From: Plotosus lineatus
Taxonomy: Eukaryota > Chordata > Actinopteri > Siluriformes > Plotosidae
Length of the DNA stretch: 64,000 bases
Direction: 5' to 3'
Assembly: GCA_024760905.1 (NCBI GenBank)
Contig: CM045745.1
Span: 12,419,782 to 12,483,781, forward strand
The notes beneath the pieces are model-generated. The model was not told the DNA's origin and ran no database searches. It worked only from the letters and a program-made list of their open reading frames with translations. A program made the position numbers and the translations under genes. This document shows, in pieces, positions 10,511-21,649 of the stretch (its first letter is position 1; each line of letters opens with the position of its first letter).

Positions 10511-13355
10511 TTTTTTTTGTTTCGTGTCCCTTTGGAACAGGACATCAGAGAGATGTCATGTTCAGGTGTTTAAATGATGCTGCAGTTCCATTGAATCAAA
10601 ATAATCTTGACAGTAGCAAAATACTGTAGTGACAAAAAGGAAGACACGAACAAAAGTCTTTATTTACTATTGCTGATGGAAAAACTCAAACAATGTATGA
10701 AAGCAGTACTGTGTTCTCACTCAAAAAATACCAGCACTGAATTGCTGCAAGTTAGTAATGCACTCCCGTGAGAAGTGCTGGCTTCAGAAGCTATAGTTTA
10801 AATTCCACCCTTTTTAAAATGTTCAAATTCTGACCACCTTTTCTTTTCAAGCAAGGGACTGTTGAAGAAGACACATGAATACAACACTGTGAGACCAAAT
10901 ATAACATTTATGATAGTAGACACTTTCAACAGGATAAGGTTGACCTTAAATATGAATGTTTGGAAAAGAGGTGACAAAATTAAAAAAATTAAGAAAGAAA
11001 AATAATAATATGGTGAGTAAATTTAACCACTAAATGTGAGCCACTCCACTGAAAGTAGGCTCTTGGGTCCAAAAATGAGATTTTTACACTGTCAGATAGA
11101 GGAGACCCAAAGCTGAAAGATGCAGCAAAAAATTTGTCAATACCTTGAAAACTGACCGAGCTACGTATGCCATTTCTTGTGTCAGCATTCAACTAAAAAT
11201 TTCAAAAGATGTTTTACAGAAAAATGAGCACAAAGATTGCCCTTCTTCCAAGATTATTAGTCCTTAGCAACCAAACATTTTTATATATATAATATAATTT
11301 ATATTAATAAATATAAACTTTTAGAAAACATGTCGAGGAAGAGTTTTAGGAAGAGATGAGAAGAGAAACCATCCTCATTTTAATCTGACACGCCCTCTTT
11401 AAACCCATCAGTCACCATGCTAAGCCCCAAAAATGAACAAAAAATGACTTTTTTTCATTTCTGTTTATTCCAATAAGATCATTATGTATCTTTTTGACCA
11501 TTATATAAAGGTTCAAATGCCTTCAAATGATACTGATTGAAAAAAAAAAAACACTGTCGGGTTCAAACAATCGCACTGAAATTAAGAAAATTATATATAT
11601 AAGATAACCATATAACAAAACTCTCTGATCTCTTTATACAAGTAAGCTTCATCAACTCTGCTCTCAGCATTATCATCTTCATCTATATCCTGCTCAGCAG
11701 ATGAAATCACATCTTCACAAACACCAGTCATCACACTTTTATTAACAGATGCCTCTTCTTCATCAACACCAAAATCAAAATCTTCATCAACACTGCTGAC
11801 ATCATCATTATCAGTTTGTTTATATGTAAAAGGTATGAAATATTTAAGTATTTTTCAGGTCTTGACCAATTTTTGTACAAAACTAAACAACCCACGATCC
11901 AGCATGTCCACACAAATCAAACAGTGATCATTACAGGCTGCGCCATTGCGCCAATGGTGCATTAATTGTGTCTGTGTCCCCAATTGAATTACATGTCCGT
12001 GCGTCAGCCGGGCGCATAGAAAATGTCCGGGAAAATCTAGTTTATTATATTGTTTAATTTTAAGAGTTAATATCGTTCAAAGAAATGCTAAATAAATCAT
12101 GCCGGTGAGGACATTTGCACTTAGCGATGGTAATATGAAAGATAGCACGTGATTGGCCAGTGGCTCCCGAGCTGACAAATCACAGCTGCTATTCCTTCGC
12201 AAACATGATGCAATGCACTTCATTCGTTTTCGGCACACGAGTGTAGAATCCACTTTTATAGTGTTCGCTTTGCTCCAAATGAACACACATGTCAATAATG
12301 CGCATGCTCCGGTGCTTACCCACACGACCCTTGCTCGCGATCCGTGAAAATGAACCCAGCCCCTGATGTTTACTATGGAAACATAAAATGACGTCCAAAG
12401 CGGAAAAACATTGCTCAAAACAGAGAAATTTATTAACAATGTGGGGTGCTAGTAACCCAAGTGTCAAATGTATCTAATTCCGGTGATACCACTGATAATA
12501 CCAGTTGCATTGCTACCGCTAGTGACAGTGGGGTGGCCGCTTGTGGTGCTAGTACTGCTACTGCTCGTCATATTGAGACTGCAATCGCTAACGTTAGCAC
12601 TGAAGGTTTGGAAGGGAAAGAAAGACATGGATTTTTTTGTAGCAAATAAGGTGAAAATACTGTCAACAGCCTGAAAGCATAGCAGAAAATTTGAATTATA
12701 ATATTGGAAGTCTGTTACTATCGGTTAAAAACAGATTGTGTTGTATTTTGTCAACTTCCAAGTATTTTTAAATGTTTGGTGTTGTTTAATTCTGCTATGT
12801 GCCTGATGTAAGTTAAAATACAGACAGTGTTAAAAACAGTTTGTTCCACTTTTTAACTTGAAGTGTTGTTACCTTTAATCTGCTAAAATAAAAAATTAAA
12901 ACTTCAAAGCAATAAACTTGCTTTACCACTAAATTTATAGAGTAGTATGTGATACATCGTGTGAAATATTATTATACATTACATTGGAGTATTTACTAAT
13001 TTAGGTCCAGTTTTGACCCATGAGCTGTCAGAAAATAGCTGAATTAGTTTCTTGGAATAATGTAATATATAATAATTTGACCAGTTATTATGATCCCTAG
13101 TTTTTGCCAATGTCCCCAGGTTTTTATTCTCTAGGGGCCAATTTGTCCCCATAAAATCTTGATCTGTAATGAACACTGATCAAATGATCAAAAAAAATTT
13201 CCATAATCAAGTTTTGCATGCAGAGAAAAATACCAATACTCATACAATACTCATATTAAGTTTCTAAAGTACATAATACTGAGCATATGGTATTTTATTT
13301 GACTGAATTGCAATGGAATCATGTCTTTCTTAATATTCCAGCAGACCTGAGGTAT
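10511..13355. other. Unassigned region, possibly old DNA transposon
   Basis: About 2.8 kb matching none of the SINE or LINE families here. The minus strand at 11640-11813 has an Asp/Glu-rich frame (DEDFDFGVDEEEASVNKS), a composition often seen near the N-terminus of piggyBac-type or other DNA transposases, but no catalytic domain is visible. CpG dinucleotides are frequent at 11930-12400. Transposon origin is inference only. Confidence 0.3.
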
Positions 13356-13424
13356 CACACACACACTGTGTGTGTGTGTGTGTGTGTGTGTGAGACAGAG
13401 AGAGAGAGAGAGAGAGAGAGATAA
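13356..13424. repeat. Microsatellite (AC)n(TG)n(GA)n
   Basis: A short AC block, then TG, then GA. The AC and TG blocks are adjacent and complementary. Confidence 0.95.
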
Positions 13425-15236
13425 TCTTCTTCAAAGCCGAATTCTATCGTAAAATTTAACATCTTTTCTAATGCTGCTAGACATCACAGATGACATTTCA
13501 CTCTCCGTTTCCAGAAATTATGTGTATTCACAATCTTGTAAATAAACTTACTTACTGTTATCGAAGAGAAAGTCGGAGATAAGTTCCGCATGCGGTATAC
13601 TAGAGTCAGGAAGTTAACGTGTGATGGGCACTGAGCATGTGCAATGTGAGCATGTGACCGAGTTCACCAATCAGGGTGCTCGTTTCAGATCTTCCTTAGC
13701 GACTAGCCTGCATTGTTTACGTGCATATCGTCTTTATAACCTTTATTTTATTCACTGAAATGGCATTTTAATATTAAAACAGTATCCAAAATGGAGAGAC
13801 GACTTAATGACCATTCTTCTGGTGTATGGATTATAGTGTGTCTTGTACCGAACTCAGAGAATAATTGCATAGAAAACCGGTAAGTTTGCTACTGTTTTTA
13901 TCTACTCTTATGAGGGTACTCGTCAGAAAAATGGAAATAAAAGACATTTTTAGTGAGTTTTAATCGATTTCACTTCAGCAAGTGATAGTTGAATACTTGT
14001 TTTAATGGTTTATGCAAAAATTCAAATTTCGATAAAAAATGACCACTTTTACTTTTTTGGTCATTTTCTCGAAAGTAGTCCGTGCGATAAGCACCTCTCT
14101 TCGGTGGAGCGCCTCACAAATAAGGTTTCGTAAATTTTTAAAGAATCTTATACTTCTTTTGCCTTACAACCCTGACTCAAAGAAGACTAAAGCTCTTAAG
14201 GCTCATTCACAAAAGAACAAATATAACGGGACAAGTATCCACGTTGATCCCAGTCTAGCAACAGTGTTCCCTTGTTTCTTGCTTTCAGTTAAAGTTCATG
14301 TGACACTCTGGGACACACTCATTGGACATGATAGAGTCAACAGGAAATTATTGAAATGGCACAAAGAATGTGTTTGTATTTTGAGTCTCCTGTTAACCTG
14401 GCGAGACTTTCTGATCTAAAAAAAAGCATAACTTTCCATCGCAACAAACTACACTGGAAATCAACTTCCCTCTTCTTGCTCTATTCACAGATATTCATAA
14501 ACTTCATAAACAGAAATGAAAAGATAAGAGCTCAGAGCCAGCTCTCTCCGTGTCTATGCTCATAATAGCTACATTTCAAGGGTTGATTTTTATATAAGCC
14601 TACTTTTCCAAGATACGCTATGACGCATTTGAAAGTTTCATGCAGCAGTCATCTGACTGAAGAGTTCCGTTCGCAAAATCAACTTTAATACCAAGAAAAT
14701 AGATTTATCATTATCCTACAGCTAACTGCTCATGAGTCAAAACTGTGAAAATCACTTTATCCCAGTCGAAAATAGATCATGTTCCAAAGGAAGAAACATA
14801 CAGTTACACTTTTTTGGTGTATGCTGGATAAAGAAATGCATTTAGCCTTGCACACTCGAAGCTTTAGCGATTTGGTTCGGCTGCTGAAGTACAGAGTTGT
14901 GTACAGTATATATAACTCAGTCGTCTGAGAACATGCCCAGTTTTGAGTTAAAAATTGTCAAGGTTTTTAGCATAACACAATCATAGATGTTTCAGCATAA
15001 TTCTACTGACCTTTTATGGCATTCAATTCTGATTACTGGCAAGAAAAAATATGATATATTCTTCTGAAATCCCAGTCTGAATACACTAAAGTGCCCCTGC
15101 TTAACAAAATTGTACGCTGTTGTGCAGAGGAGTTGTGACAAGCACCTGATTTCATGATGAGAACAGTGCAGATTCAAGTCCCTCTCTACTGGCTCCAGTT
15201 CATGCCACTGACGAACAATCACACAAATGACAACTA
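13425..15236. other. Unassigned DNA, no supported gene
   Basis: Includes a short frame from ATG at 13791 that runs about 30 codons into a donor-like CGGTAAGTTT (13878-13887), and a 126-codon frame at 14039-14419 with no recognisable motif. On the minus strand near 15180 a GGGACTTGAATCTGC block faintly resembles a tRNA B box. Confidence 0.35.
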
Positions 15237-15357
15237 CAAGTATACCTTGACTTAAGTCCTTTTGAGTTAGGTCGTCCTCTATTATACGTCAGTTTTCAAA
15301 AAATATATGGAAAAAATTAAATAAATAAAGTTTACATCATTATAATCATATATATTA

Positions 15358-15797
15358 CAGTAAGCCCCCGCCCATTCGTGGTTCACCGTTGGCGGCCCCG
15401 CAAATTCATGGATTTTGCTCTCAAAGGCTTTTTTAATGATATTTTTAAATTAGCGCAGTGCTTCTCAATTATTTTCTGTGACGCCCCCTCTCGGAAGAAA
15501 AGAAAACATTTTACGCCCCCCCAGTGCCCCGCGCGCGAGTATAAATTGTATTTTGAATTTAAATTTGAATGAAAGTAATTTTCAAAATTTAAAAAGTTTT
15601 TACTTAATCATTACTAAATTTTACTATATTATTACTGTATTAATGAGAAAGACTGTCTATAGATTATGTTTAAGAAGTATATATAGCACATGTAATATAC
15701 AGCACATAGGGTTTTAAAACCGCATCGATAATTTGCGGATTTTCATGATCCATGGGTGGGGAGGAATGTAACCCCCACGAATAACGGAGGCTTTCTG
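15358..15797. mobile_element. Tigger-like MITE
   Basis: Left end CAGTAAGCCCCCGCCCATTC and right end, in reverse, CAGAAAGCCTCCGTTATTCG form TIRs; both go on to CGTGG. TA flanks each end (15356-15357, 15798-15799). It is 440 bp with no coding capacity. Near 15455 the sequence CAGTGCTTCTCAATT followed by GACGCCCCC resembles a hAT-type end, suggesting a further insertion. Confidence 0.75.
15450..15540 (+). mobile_element. hAT-like end fragment
   Basis: CAGTGCTTCTCAA followed by a GACGCCCCC block is characteristic of the ends of many vertebrate hAT elements. No matching right end or TSD was found. It sits within the Tigger-like MITE. Confidence 0.4.
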
Positions 15798-15954
15798 TAT
15801 ATTATATATATTTAGTATATTAAATATTATGTGGTAATATTTTTGGTAGTTTGGGTTTTTTTTTTTTTTTTTTGTATAATTGGCCTTTGTTTTTTGTGGC
15901 ATTTTCCTTAACTTTTCCCGCTATTCTTCCTTAATTTCCTTATTTTTTTTAATT

Positions 15955-16031
15955 CGATGAATATTTAAAAAAAAAAAACACGATGCACTGAAGCCGCATG
16001 AATTGAAGCGCAAAGTAGCGAGGGATCCCTG
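15955..16031. mobile_element. Tigger-like right-end fragment
   Basis: Read in reverse it begins CAGGGATCCCTCGCTACTTT and continues with a GCGCTTCAATTCATGCGGCT-like stretch, a form common to Tigger ends in fish. Only the end is kept. It runs directly into a CATC/CA microsatellite. Confidence 0.6.
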
Positions 16032-16063
16032 TGTGTATCCATCTATCCATCCATCCATCCATC

Positions 16064-16098
<35 letters not shown>
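16032..16098. repeat. Microsatellite (ATCC)n(AC)n
   Basis: Tetranucleotide ATCC repeats followed by AC repeats, lying between two Tigger-like fragments. Confidence 0.95.
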
Positions 16099-16099
<1 letters not shown>

Positions 16100-16638
16100 A
16101 AAACCTTTAAAAATTATAAAAGCATACCTTTTAAGACCTCCTTCTGCTTCAATATTGTTCTGATGGTAGATGGGTTTGGCCTGTTTGTTCTTCTCACTCG
16201 CACCAGAAATCACACTTAGCAGAGTTATAATCTTACAAATGTTTATGGAAGTTTAAAAACCCGAGTCAAGAAATGAAGCATGAAACAACAGTAACTCTCC
16301 TTTACATGCAAAGCAATATGGTAGCTGGGAAGGAGCTGCATCATCCCTCCTAGCCCATAGGAGGCCAGCAGGGCGGGATGTTGGGAGATAGGCAATGGGA
16401 GGTAGCTGCATCATCCCTCCTAGCCAGTGGGAGGCGAGCGGGGCAGGATGTTTGAACTTCATTGATGGGAGAGCAGCTTGTGCACTGTTTGATTGTTTGA
16501 ATGGCGCGTTTTAATTTTTAAGATGGCGCATTTGTAACGTGAGCTTGTTTTGCATCCAGAGACAAAAATTTTAGGAAAATGCATTTTGCAACCTTCATTT
16601 TTCGTTTGGTGAGACTTTCGTAAAGTGAGGTACCACTG
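16099..16638. mobile_element. Tigger-like fragment with 70-bp internal duplication
   Basis: The right end, in reverse, is CAGTGGTACCTCACTTTACG, followed outside by TA. The left end is lost in the CA microsatellite. The interior holds two diverged tandem copies of a roughly 70-bp unit (AGCTGCATCATCCCTCCTAG at 16334 and 16404). Related TIR sequence recurs at 24257. Confidence 0.6.
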
Positions 16639-16639
16639 T

Positions 16640-16642
<3 letters not shown>

Positions 16643-16710
<68 letters not shown>
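16643..16710. repeat. (AT)n microsatellite
   Basis: An uninterrupted AT array a few bases beyond a Tigger-like end. Confidence 0.97.
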
Positions 16711-16717
<7 letters not shown>

Positions 16718-17474
16718 ATGTGATGTATGACGCTTATACTGTACTATAGATCCATAAATACCATTACCGTATCTCATAAAACACCCCTAAATCAATTATT
16801 ATAAACATAACATTGTAAAATAATATCAAATATATCAAATAATATCAACATTAATTTCAAATAAGTCACTTATTTATACCGAGTTACTTTACATAAAGCT
16901 TAAAACAGTCAATCTATGCTTACAATATGTGAGGCGCTCAATACCGAAAGTGCTGTACTTGCAAAAGTAGTGTACTCGCTGTGGGTTCTACGGACTTCCG
17001 GTCTTTCAAGTGCACAATGGTGCCGCTGAACTCGTTTAGAACACAGCCTGCACTGATGTGAATCACCAGCAAAGAGGAGAGCTCTTTCTTTTGTGTAAGT
17101 AAGTAATCTTTATTCAAGAGATGCATACAAAGAACAAGTACAAATCGTAATGAATATTAATATAAAAATAAGTATACACTCTTAGGATTCTGCTAAAAGA
17201 TAATAAATATCTGTAATTGTTCTGTAATTTGTGCATTCGGGTTTTCATTCATATTAAAACTCTCTTTGCTTTACTGAGTATGCATGGTAGATTGTGCCGA
17301 TCTGAGCAGATAGTTAATTCATCTCTGTGTATGAGACTTGCACCCATGCTAGTAGGCTTACGCTTCTGACCAACCATATTTGCTTAGGGTTACAAAAGTC
17401 CGCAAACCAGTGTAAACACAAAGATCACAGAGACGACGTCTTAGCACAAGGATAACACGCTATATAACTGATAT

Positions 17475-17502
17475 ATATACACACACACACACACATACAC
17501 AC
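17475..17502. repeat. (AC)n microsatellite
   Basis: A short AC array after an ATAT run. Downstream, near 17680, another Tigger-like right end (in reverse CAGACGCTCCCCGACTTACG) closes a further nested fragment. Confidence 0.85.
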
Positions 17503-18022
17503 TCAGTCTGTAGTTTGTAAACAATGAATGCAGTGTCATTGCGTCATTACTTCAGCGTACTACGTAGGTATGTCTGAACTCAAAATTTGACTTGTTTTTT
17601 TTTTTATTTGAAAAAACCCCCCAAAAAAACCCGTAAAATTGAAAAAAACAAAACGGATGAACGTAAGTCGGGGAGCGTCTGTATATAGTTATATATAATA
17701 TTACACAAGTAAATTTGGTGTAGCCTAGCCTAGGCTAGCCTAGAGACATGCGAATTCAATTTAAGTAATTTTCGACTTACGTTGTCTCTCCTGGAACCAA
17801 TGAACGACATAAGCTGAGGTATACCTGTACTTCAAACCAGCAACTTGTTGCAAGAAGGCATTGTAAAATCACAGGTGACTGCTTTTACTATTGCTAATTT
17901 TGTGTCACGTTGAAAATGGATACAAACTTATTTGTAGCTAATTAATCAACAGCAATAAAGTGGGGGCGAGCCAGCCTTTCAATCTACTTTGAAATAAAGA
18001 CATATACTCAAATATTCATTTT

Positions 18023-18288
18023 CCCCCAGTGCAGCTAACTGGGTTATCAAAGGCGGGCCATGTCTCTCACTGTCTATGGTGAGAGGCATGTAAAAGAACC
18101 ATTGCTGACTTTCGTAAAGAGTAGGCTGCAAAGTCGTCAGCGTGTTTCTGTCCCTTGCTAAAAAGGGTTGTGACAGGAAGGGTATCTGACGTAAAAACCT
18201 CTGCCAAATCAAAACGTGCGAGTCAGATGATTCGCTGTGGCGACTCCCAAGTAAAAGGGAAAAAGCCGAAAGGAAGACAGACAGACTC
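18023..18288 (+). repeat. SINE-B, headless, RTE-type tail
   Basis: Starts at CCCCCAGTGCAGCTAACTGG and follows the SINE-B body to about 18155, then departs from the L2-tailed copies. 18164-18225 matches the 5' end of the RTE LINE (GGAAGGGTATCTGACGTAAA, TGCGAGTCA), and 18226-18276 matches the RTE 3' end (GATGATTCGCTGTGGCGACT, AGCCGAAAGGAAG). The TSD is AATATTCATTTT at 18011-18022 and 18289-18300. Confidence 0.88.
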
Positions 18289-18412
18289 AATATTCATTTT
18301 AAATGTTACAAAGAAAACGAGAATCACAAAAATAATTTGATATTATATAGAATTAACTACAAAACAGACAAAAACATCCCTAAACACCAAAGACATGTGG
18401 AAATACAATCTG

Positions 18413-18595
18413 CTTCAGTGGTGGTTTAGATGAAAGGCATTAAGGTGCTGGATTACTGATCCCAAGATCGGGATATCAAGCCCCACTGTCAACGGTTGTC
18501 ACTGGTGTTGCTTCAGTGCAGCGAGGCGTCAGCCTCCCCACGAACCTAATTAGGATTTAGCAGTCCAGAAAATGAATGCATGAATGAATAAACAA
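18413..18595 (+). repeat. SINE-B with internal deletion
   Basis: Head (AAGGTGCTGGATTACTGATC, linker GGTTGTCACTGG) passes directly into the last part of the L2-type tail (GTCAGCCTCCCCACGAACCT, then GAATGAATAA). The conserved body, about 190 bp in full copies, is missing. Confidence 0.75.
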
Positions 18596-18829
18596 AAGGC
18601 AGTGTAATATATATCATGTTGGCCACCATTCTGGTAATGGAGTTGCAAACAACCTTACAACCCCTGCCCTGAAGCCCTGCCACAGGTACTGATATATCAG
18701 AGCCAAAGAGTTACCATTAGCTCCCAGTGTCAGTGGCAACATATAACAATAGTTGTGAGATCTGCAGTGTTTTAAAACCTTAGAACTGTGATTTGACATC
18801 ATGACTCTTTTTCAACTAAGTTAGATGAT

Positions 18830-19139
18830 GGCCTGGGTTCAATTCTGAGCAATTGCGTTTCTGTGTGGAGTTTGCATGTTCTCCCTGTACTTGATTGGGA
18901 TTCCTCTGGGCACACTGGTTTCCTCCCATAGTCCAAAACCATGTACAGCAGGCTAATTGACTTTTCTAAATCACCCCTAAGTGCGAGTGTGAATAGCTGT
19001 GTGAGTGCTGGCCTTGCTATGCCGGCGAATGGTCCAGAGTGTACCCCACCCCCGCCCAGTGCTGGCTGAGATGGGAGCCAGCCTCTCTGTGACCTTAATT
19101 AGGATTAAGTGGTTGAGAAAATGAATGAATGAATGAATG
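18830..19139 (+). repeat. V-SINE copy
   Basis: B box GGGTTCAATTCTGAG, core (GGAGTTTGCATGTTCTCCCT, then CCTCCCATAGTCCAAAACC), L2-type tail (CCTTAATTAGGATTAAGTGG) and four GAAT repeats. The A-box end is decayed. Confidence 0.88.
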
Positions 19140-19241
19140 CTTTGTTTTGTGTAGATTATGACAGAGGTATAATGACAGAAGGTACGTCAGGATCTGGTGA
19201 AGGGTTGCGACAGGAAGGTGGAAGGTGCAAAATAGGCAGAT

Positions 19242-19592
19242 ATGTCTAGACATCTCACATATTTGGGGGGTGCCATAGGTACATCTGATGCAGAACTTAC
19301 TGGTTTTCACTTACCAGCATGTCAGCAGGTGTTGTATTGTTTGCACTATCACAAAGAGGAAGGTTCACCAATCAACAGAACAAACTGGGAGAGTTCAAAG
19401 ATTGTCCACGCAAAGATTGTCTACTCAAAGGTACTCCCTTTCTATGACAAGGCAAATATCCCACTGATCTGTGAGCAAGAGGGTTGTGAAAGGACATTAA
19501 AGTTTAGTGAGGACAACAGAAAGATGAGAGCAAGTCCAAAGGTCCGTAGAAAAGGACAGCCTTCACAGGAGAAGTTAGAACAGATAAAATAA
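19242..19592 (+). CDS. Unknown 116-codon open frame
   Basis: Protein-like composition with Cys/His in the first half (GFHLPACQQVLYCLHYHKEE) and a basic C-terminus (SPKVRRKGQPSQEKLEQIK). It does not overlap any SINE or LINE recognised here: the nearest are the V-SINE ending at 19139 and the SINE-B starting near 19648. Its layout, a short hydrophobic segment, then FYDKANIP, then a basic tail, vaguely recalls uncharacterised element-encoded proteins in animal genomes, but I cannot name a family. It could be part of an old transposon or chance. No splice sites or start context support it. Confidence 0.3.
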   Translation: MSRHLTYLGGAIGTSDAELTGFHLPACQQVLYCLHYHKEEGSPINRTNWESSKIVHAKIVYSKVLPFYDKANIPLICEQEGCERTLKFSEDNRKMRASPKVRRKGQPSQEKLEQIK

Positions 19593-19647
19593 AACAAAAC
19601 CTTCCAAATGTGGTCTACAATTCTGACAGTATGATAAAAAAAATTCA

Positions 19648-20000
19648 ACGGGGCAGTGGTGGTCTAGTGGTATAAGGCGCCGGATCGCTGATCCAACGGT
19701 TGGGGGTTCGAGTCCCACTCTTCACAAAATTGTCACTGTCCCCCCCAGTGCAGCTAACTGGGTTACCAAAGGCCGGCCATGTCTCCCACTGTCGATGGTG
19801 TGAGGCATGTAAAAGAACCATTGCTGACTTTCGACAAGAGTAGGCTGCAAAGCCGTCAGCGTGTTTCTGCCCTGCGATGGCCTGGCGAGCTGTCCAGGGT
19901 GTACTCTGCCCTCGCCCTGAGTTGGCTGGGATGGCCACCAGCCTCCCCGTGACCCTAATTAGGATTAAGTGGTTACAGAAAATGAACTGAACTGAAAACA
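19648..20000 (+). repeat. SINE-B, full-length, L2-type tail
   Basis: Well-preserved pol III-type head: A box TGGTCTAGTGGTATAAGG and B box GGGTTCGAGTCCC. Then linker, conserved body (about 19750-19890) and L2-type tail (CCTAATTAGGATTAAGTGG) ending in AACTGAACTGAA. The best-preserved head in the window. It is a SINE promoter, not a tRNA gene, because no acceptor stem closes. Confidence 0.92.
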
Positions 20001-20508
20001 GATCGCAAGGCAACATTTGGTAGTCATGACCAATTCCTATCAGATAAAATGAAAACAAAGACAGCCTGTGACGAACCTGAGACCTTTAGAAAAATTTGTG
20101 GAATTTTGCTACATTTTCATAAAATTTCAGTGTCTTGGTGGTCCCCTAAAATTACCTCAAATATACTGAAAATTTTACTGGTTTTGTTACAGGTTTTGTA
20201 ACAAAATTAACTAAAGGACAAAATGTTTTTTCAAAAGTTTTCAAAAGCTGGCAAGAATGATCCACCCTACTACGTACAGTACCTGTCCATCATGAGTGCT
20301 GTGTGTGATCTGTGCTCATAAACAGAGTGCATTAAAAATTCAAAGCAGTTCCAAAACAGCCTAAATTGGGATGAAAATATGCCCCGCCCCCATTAAAAAC
20401 CTTTGTTGATTTTAATAAAGGATTTCAATGGTTCTTACAAATTTTTCTTTTTAAATTCTAGGTAAATTCTATTGCATTTAAGCAGTTAGAGGAGAGATAT
20501 TCACTCTC

Positions 20509-20762
20509 TCATCAGCATCATTTTCTGTAACCACTTAATCCTAATTAGGGTCGCGGGGAGCCCATCCCAGCTAACTTCGGGCAAGGGCAGAGTACACCCT
20601 GGACAGTTCGCTAGGCCATCGCAGGGCGAAAACATGCTGATAGCTTTGCAGCCTACTCTTGTCGAAAGTCAGCAATGGTTCTTTTACATGCCTCACACCA
20701 TAGACAGTGAGAGACATGGCCGTCCGCGATCCTGTGCCCTATCCACTAGAACATCACTGCCC
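20509..20762 (-). repeat. SINE-B, head partly deleted
   Basis: On the minus strand the head A box (TGATGTTCTAGTGGATAG) joins the body at GGCCATGTCTCTCACTGTC, so the B box and linker are missing. The body and L2-type tail are intact. The TSD is TATTCACTCTC at 20498-20508 and 20763-20773. Confidence 0.88.
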
Positions 20763-20773
20763 TATTCACTCTC

Positions 20774-21600
20774 ACATTTTTACTTTTTTTTCTTAATTCA
20801 TGTTGGAGAACAAACACCGGTTTTGTGCAAATACTATACAGTACATATACATACACATGAGTGCAGGAAACAAGCAGTGCACCTCGAAATAGTTTCTCAT
20901 TTACATCATACACTGCAGACCTCTGAGAAATATTACACACATGAACAGAGCCATGATACAAATGCGAACCTGGTTTATGATTCTCTCATTGCAGAATTAA
21001 TGAGGTAAAAACAGCGTCCTTAGAGAATTTACAAAGTAGACAGAATTTTCTAGATCAGATGCTGCTGCCAATCTGAACTTTTACCAAATCAGGTCACTTA
21101 CTGTATAATCAGACATGACTATCAAACGACACGTGAGTAAACTGCTTTAAAATGCACAACATAGAACCCTTCAGTTTACGACTGAAACCTCATGTATGTA
21201 ACTGAAAAATAACATTTTATGTATTTTTTGTTTGTGCAGATATTGTACCCGCAGCTAAACTGATGTTGAACATTTCTTATATGTTGTAAGTGCTATTTTC
21301 ATGAGCGATTATTAAATATCATCCTCAGATCTGATGCTGGAGAACTGTTGAAGAAATAGAATATACAGTACATTAAAGCAATTGTTTCTCTACATTGCAA
21401 GCTAACCATATAAATGAAAAGTGGAATATAAATGTTTACTGGTTCTATCAGAGCCACTGGAGCCAGCTGTGTGAAGAATCATCATCACACATGGGAACAG
21501 CTCATATTTGATTAGAACGACAGACTTGACAAAGAAAATCCTGTGGTACTACTATAGAAACAAACACAAGTCCTGAGGGAATCTCTCCCTCTGTCTCTCT

Positions 21601-21649
<49 letters not shown>

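Larger units (their letters stand above)
15237..17827. mobile_element. Nested Tigger/pogo-like element (outer boundaries)
   Basis: Left end CAAGTATACCTTGACTTAAG (after TA at 15235) and right end, read in reverse, CAGGTATACCTCAGCTTATG (before TA at 17828) look like diverged terminal inverted repeats (TIRs) starting with CA and flanked by TA, as in Tigger/pogo elements. The interior holds at least four other Tigger-like ends, so the 2.6 kb reads as repeated insertion into one old element. No transposase frame survives. Pairing of the two ends is inference. Confidence 0.5.

Noticed and set aside
12446..12674. Val/Leu-rich and Thr/Ser-rich overlapping frames
   Set aside because: Two phases of the same GCTA/GTGC-rich stretch; no domain and no conservation evidence.
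14039..14419. 126-codon frame
   Set aside because: No recognisable motif, no start context, and the neighbouring frames are equally long by chance in this stretch.
17721..17743. Palindromic CTAGCCTAGGCTAG cluster
   Set aside because: Short (14-bp exact core) and low complexity; expected by chance in repetitive TAGCC units.
19660..19725. Possible tRNA gene
   Set aside because: A and B boxes are present but no acceptor stem closes and the sequence continues into SINE-B; it is a SINE promoter. The same holds for the heads at 3308, 25963, 54985 and 59613.
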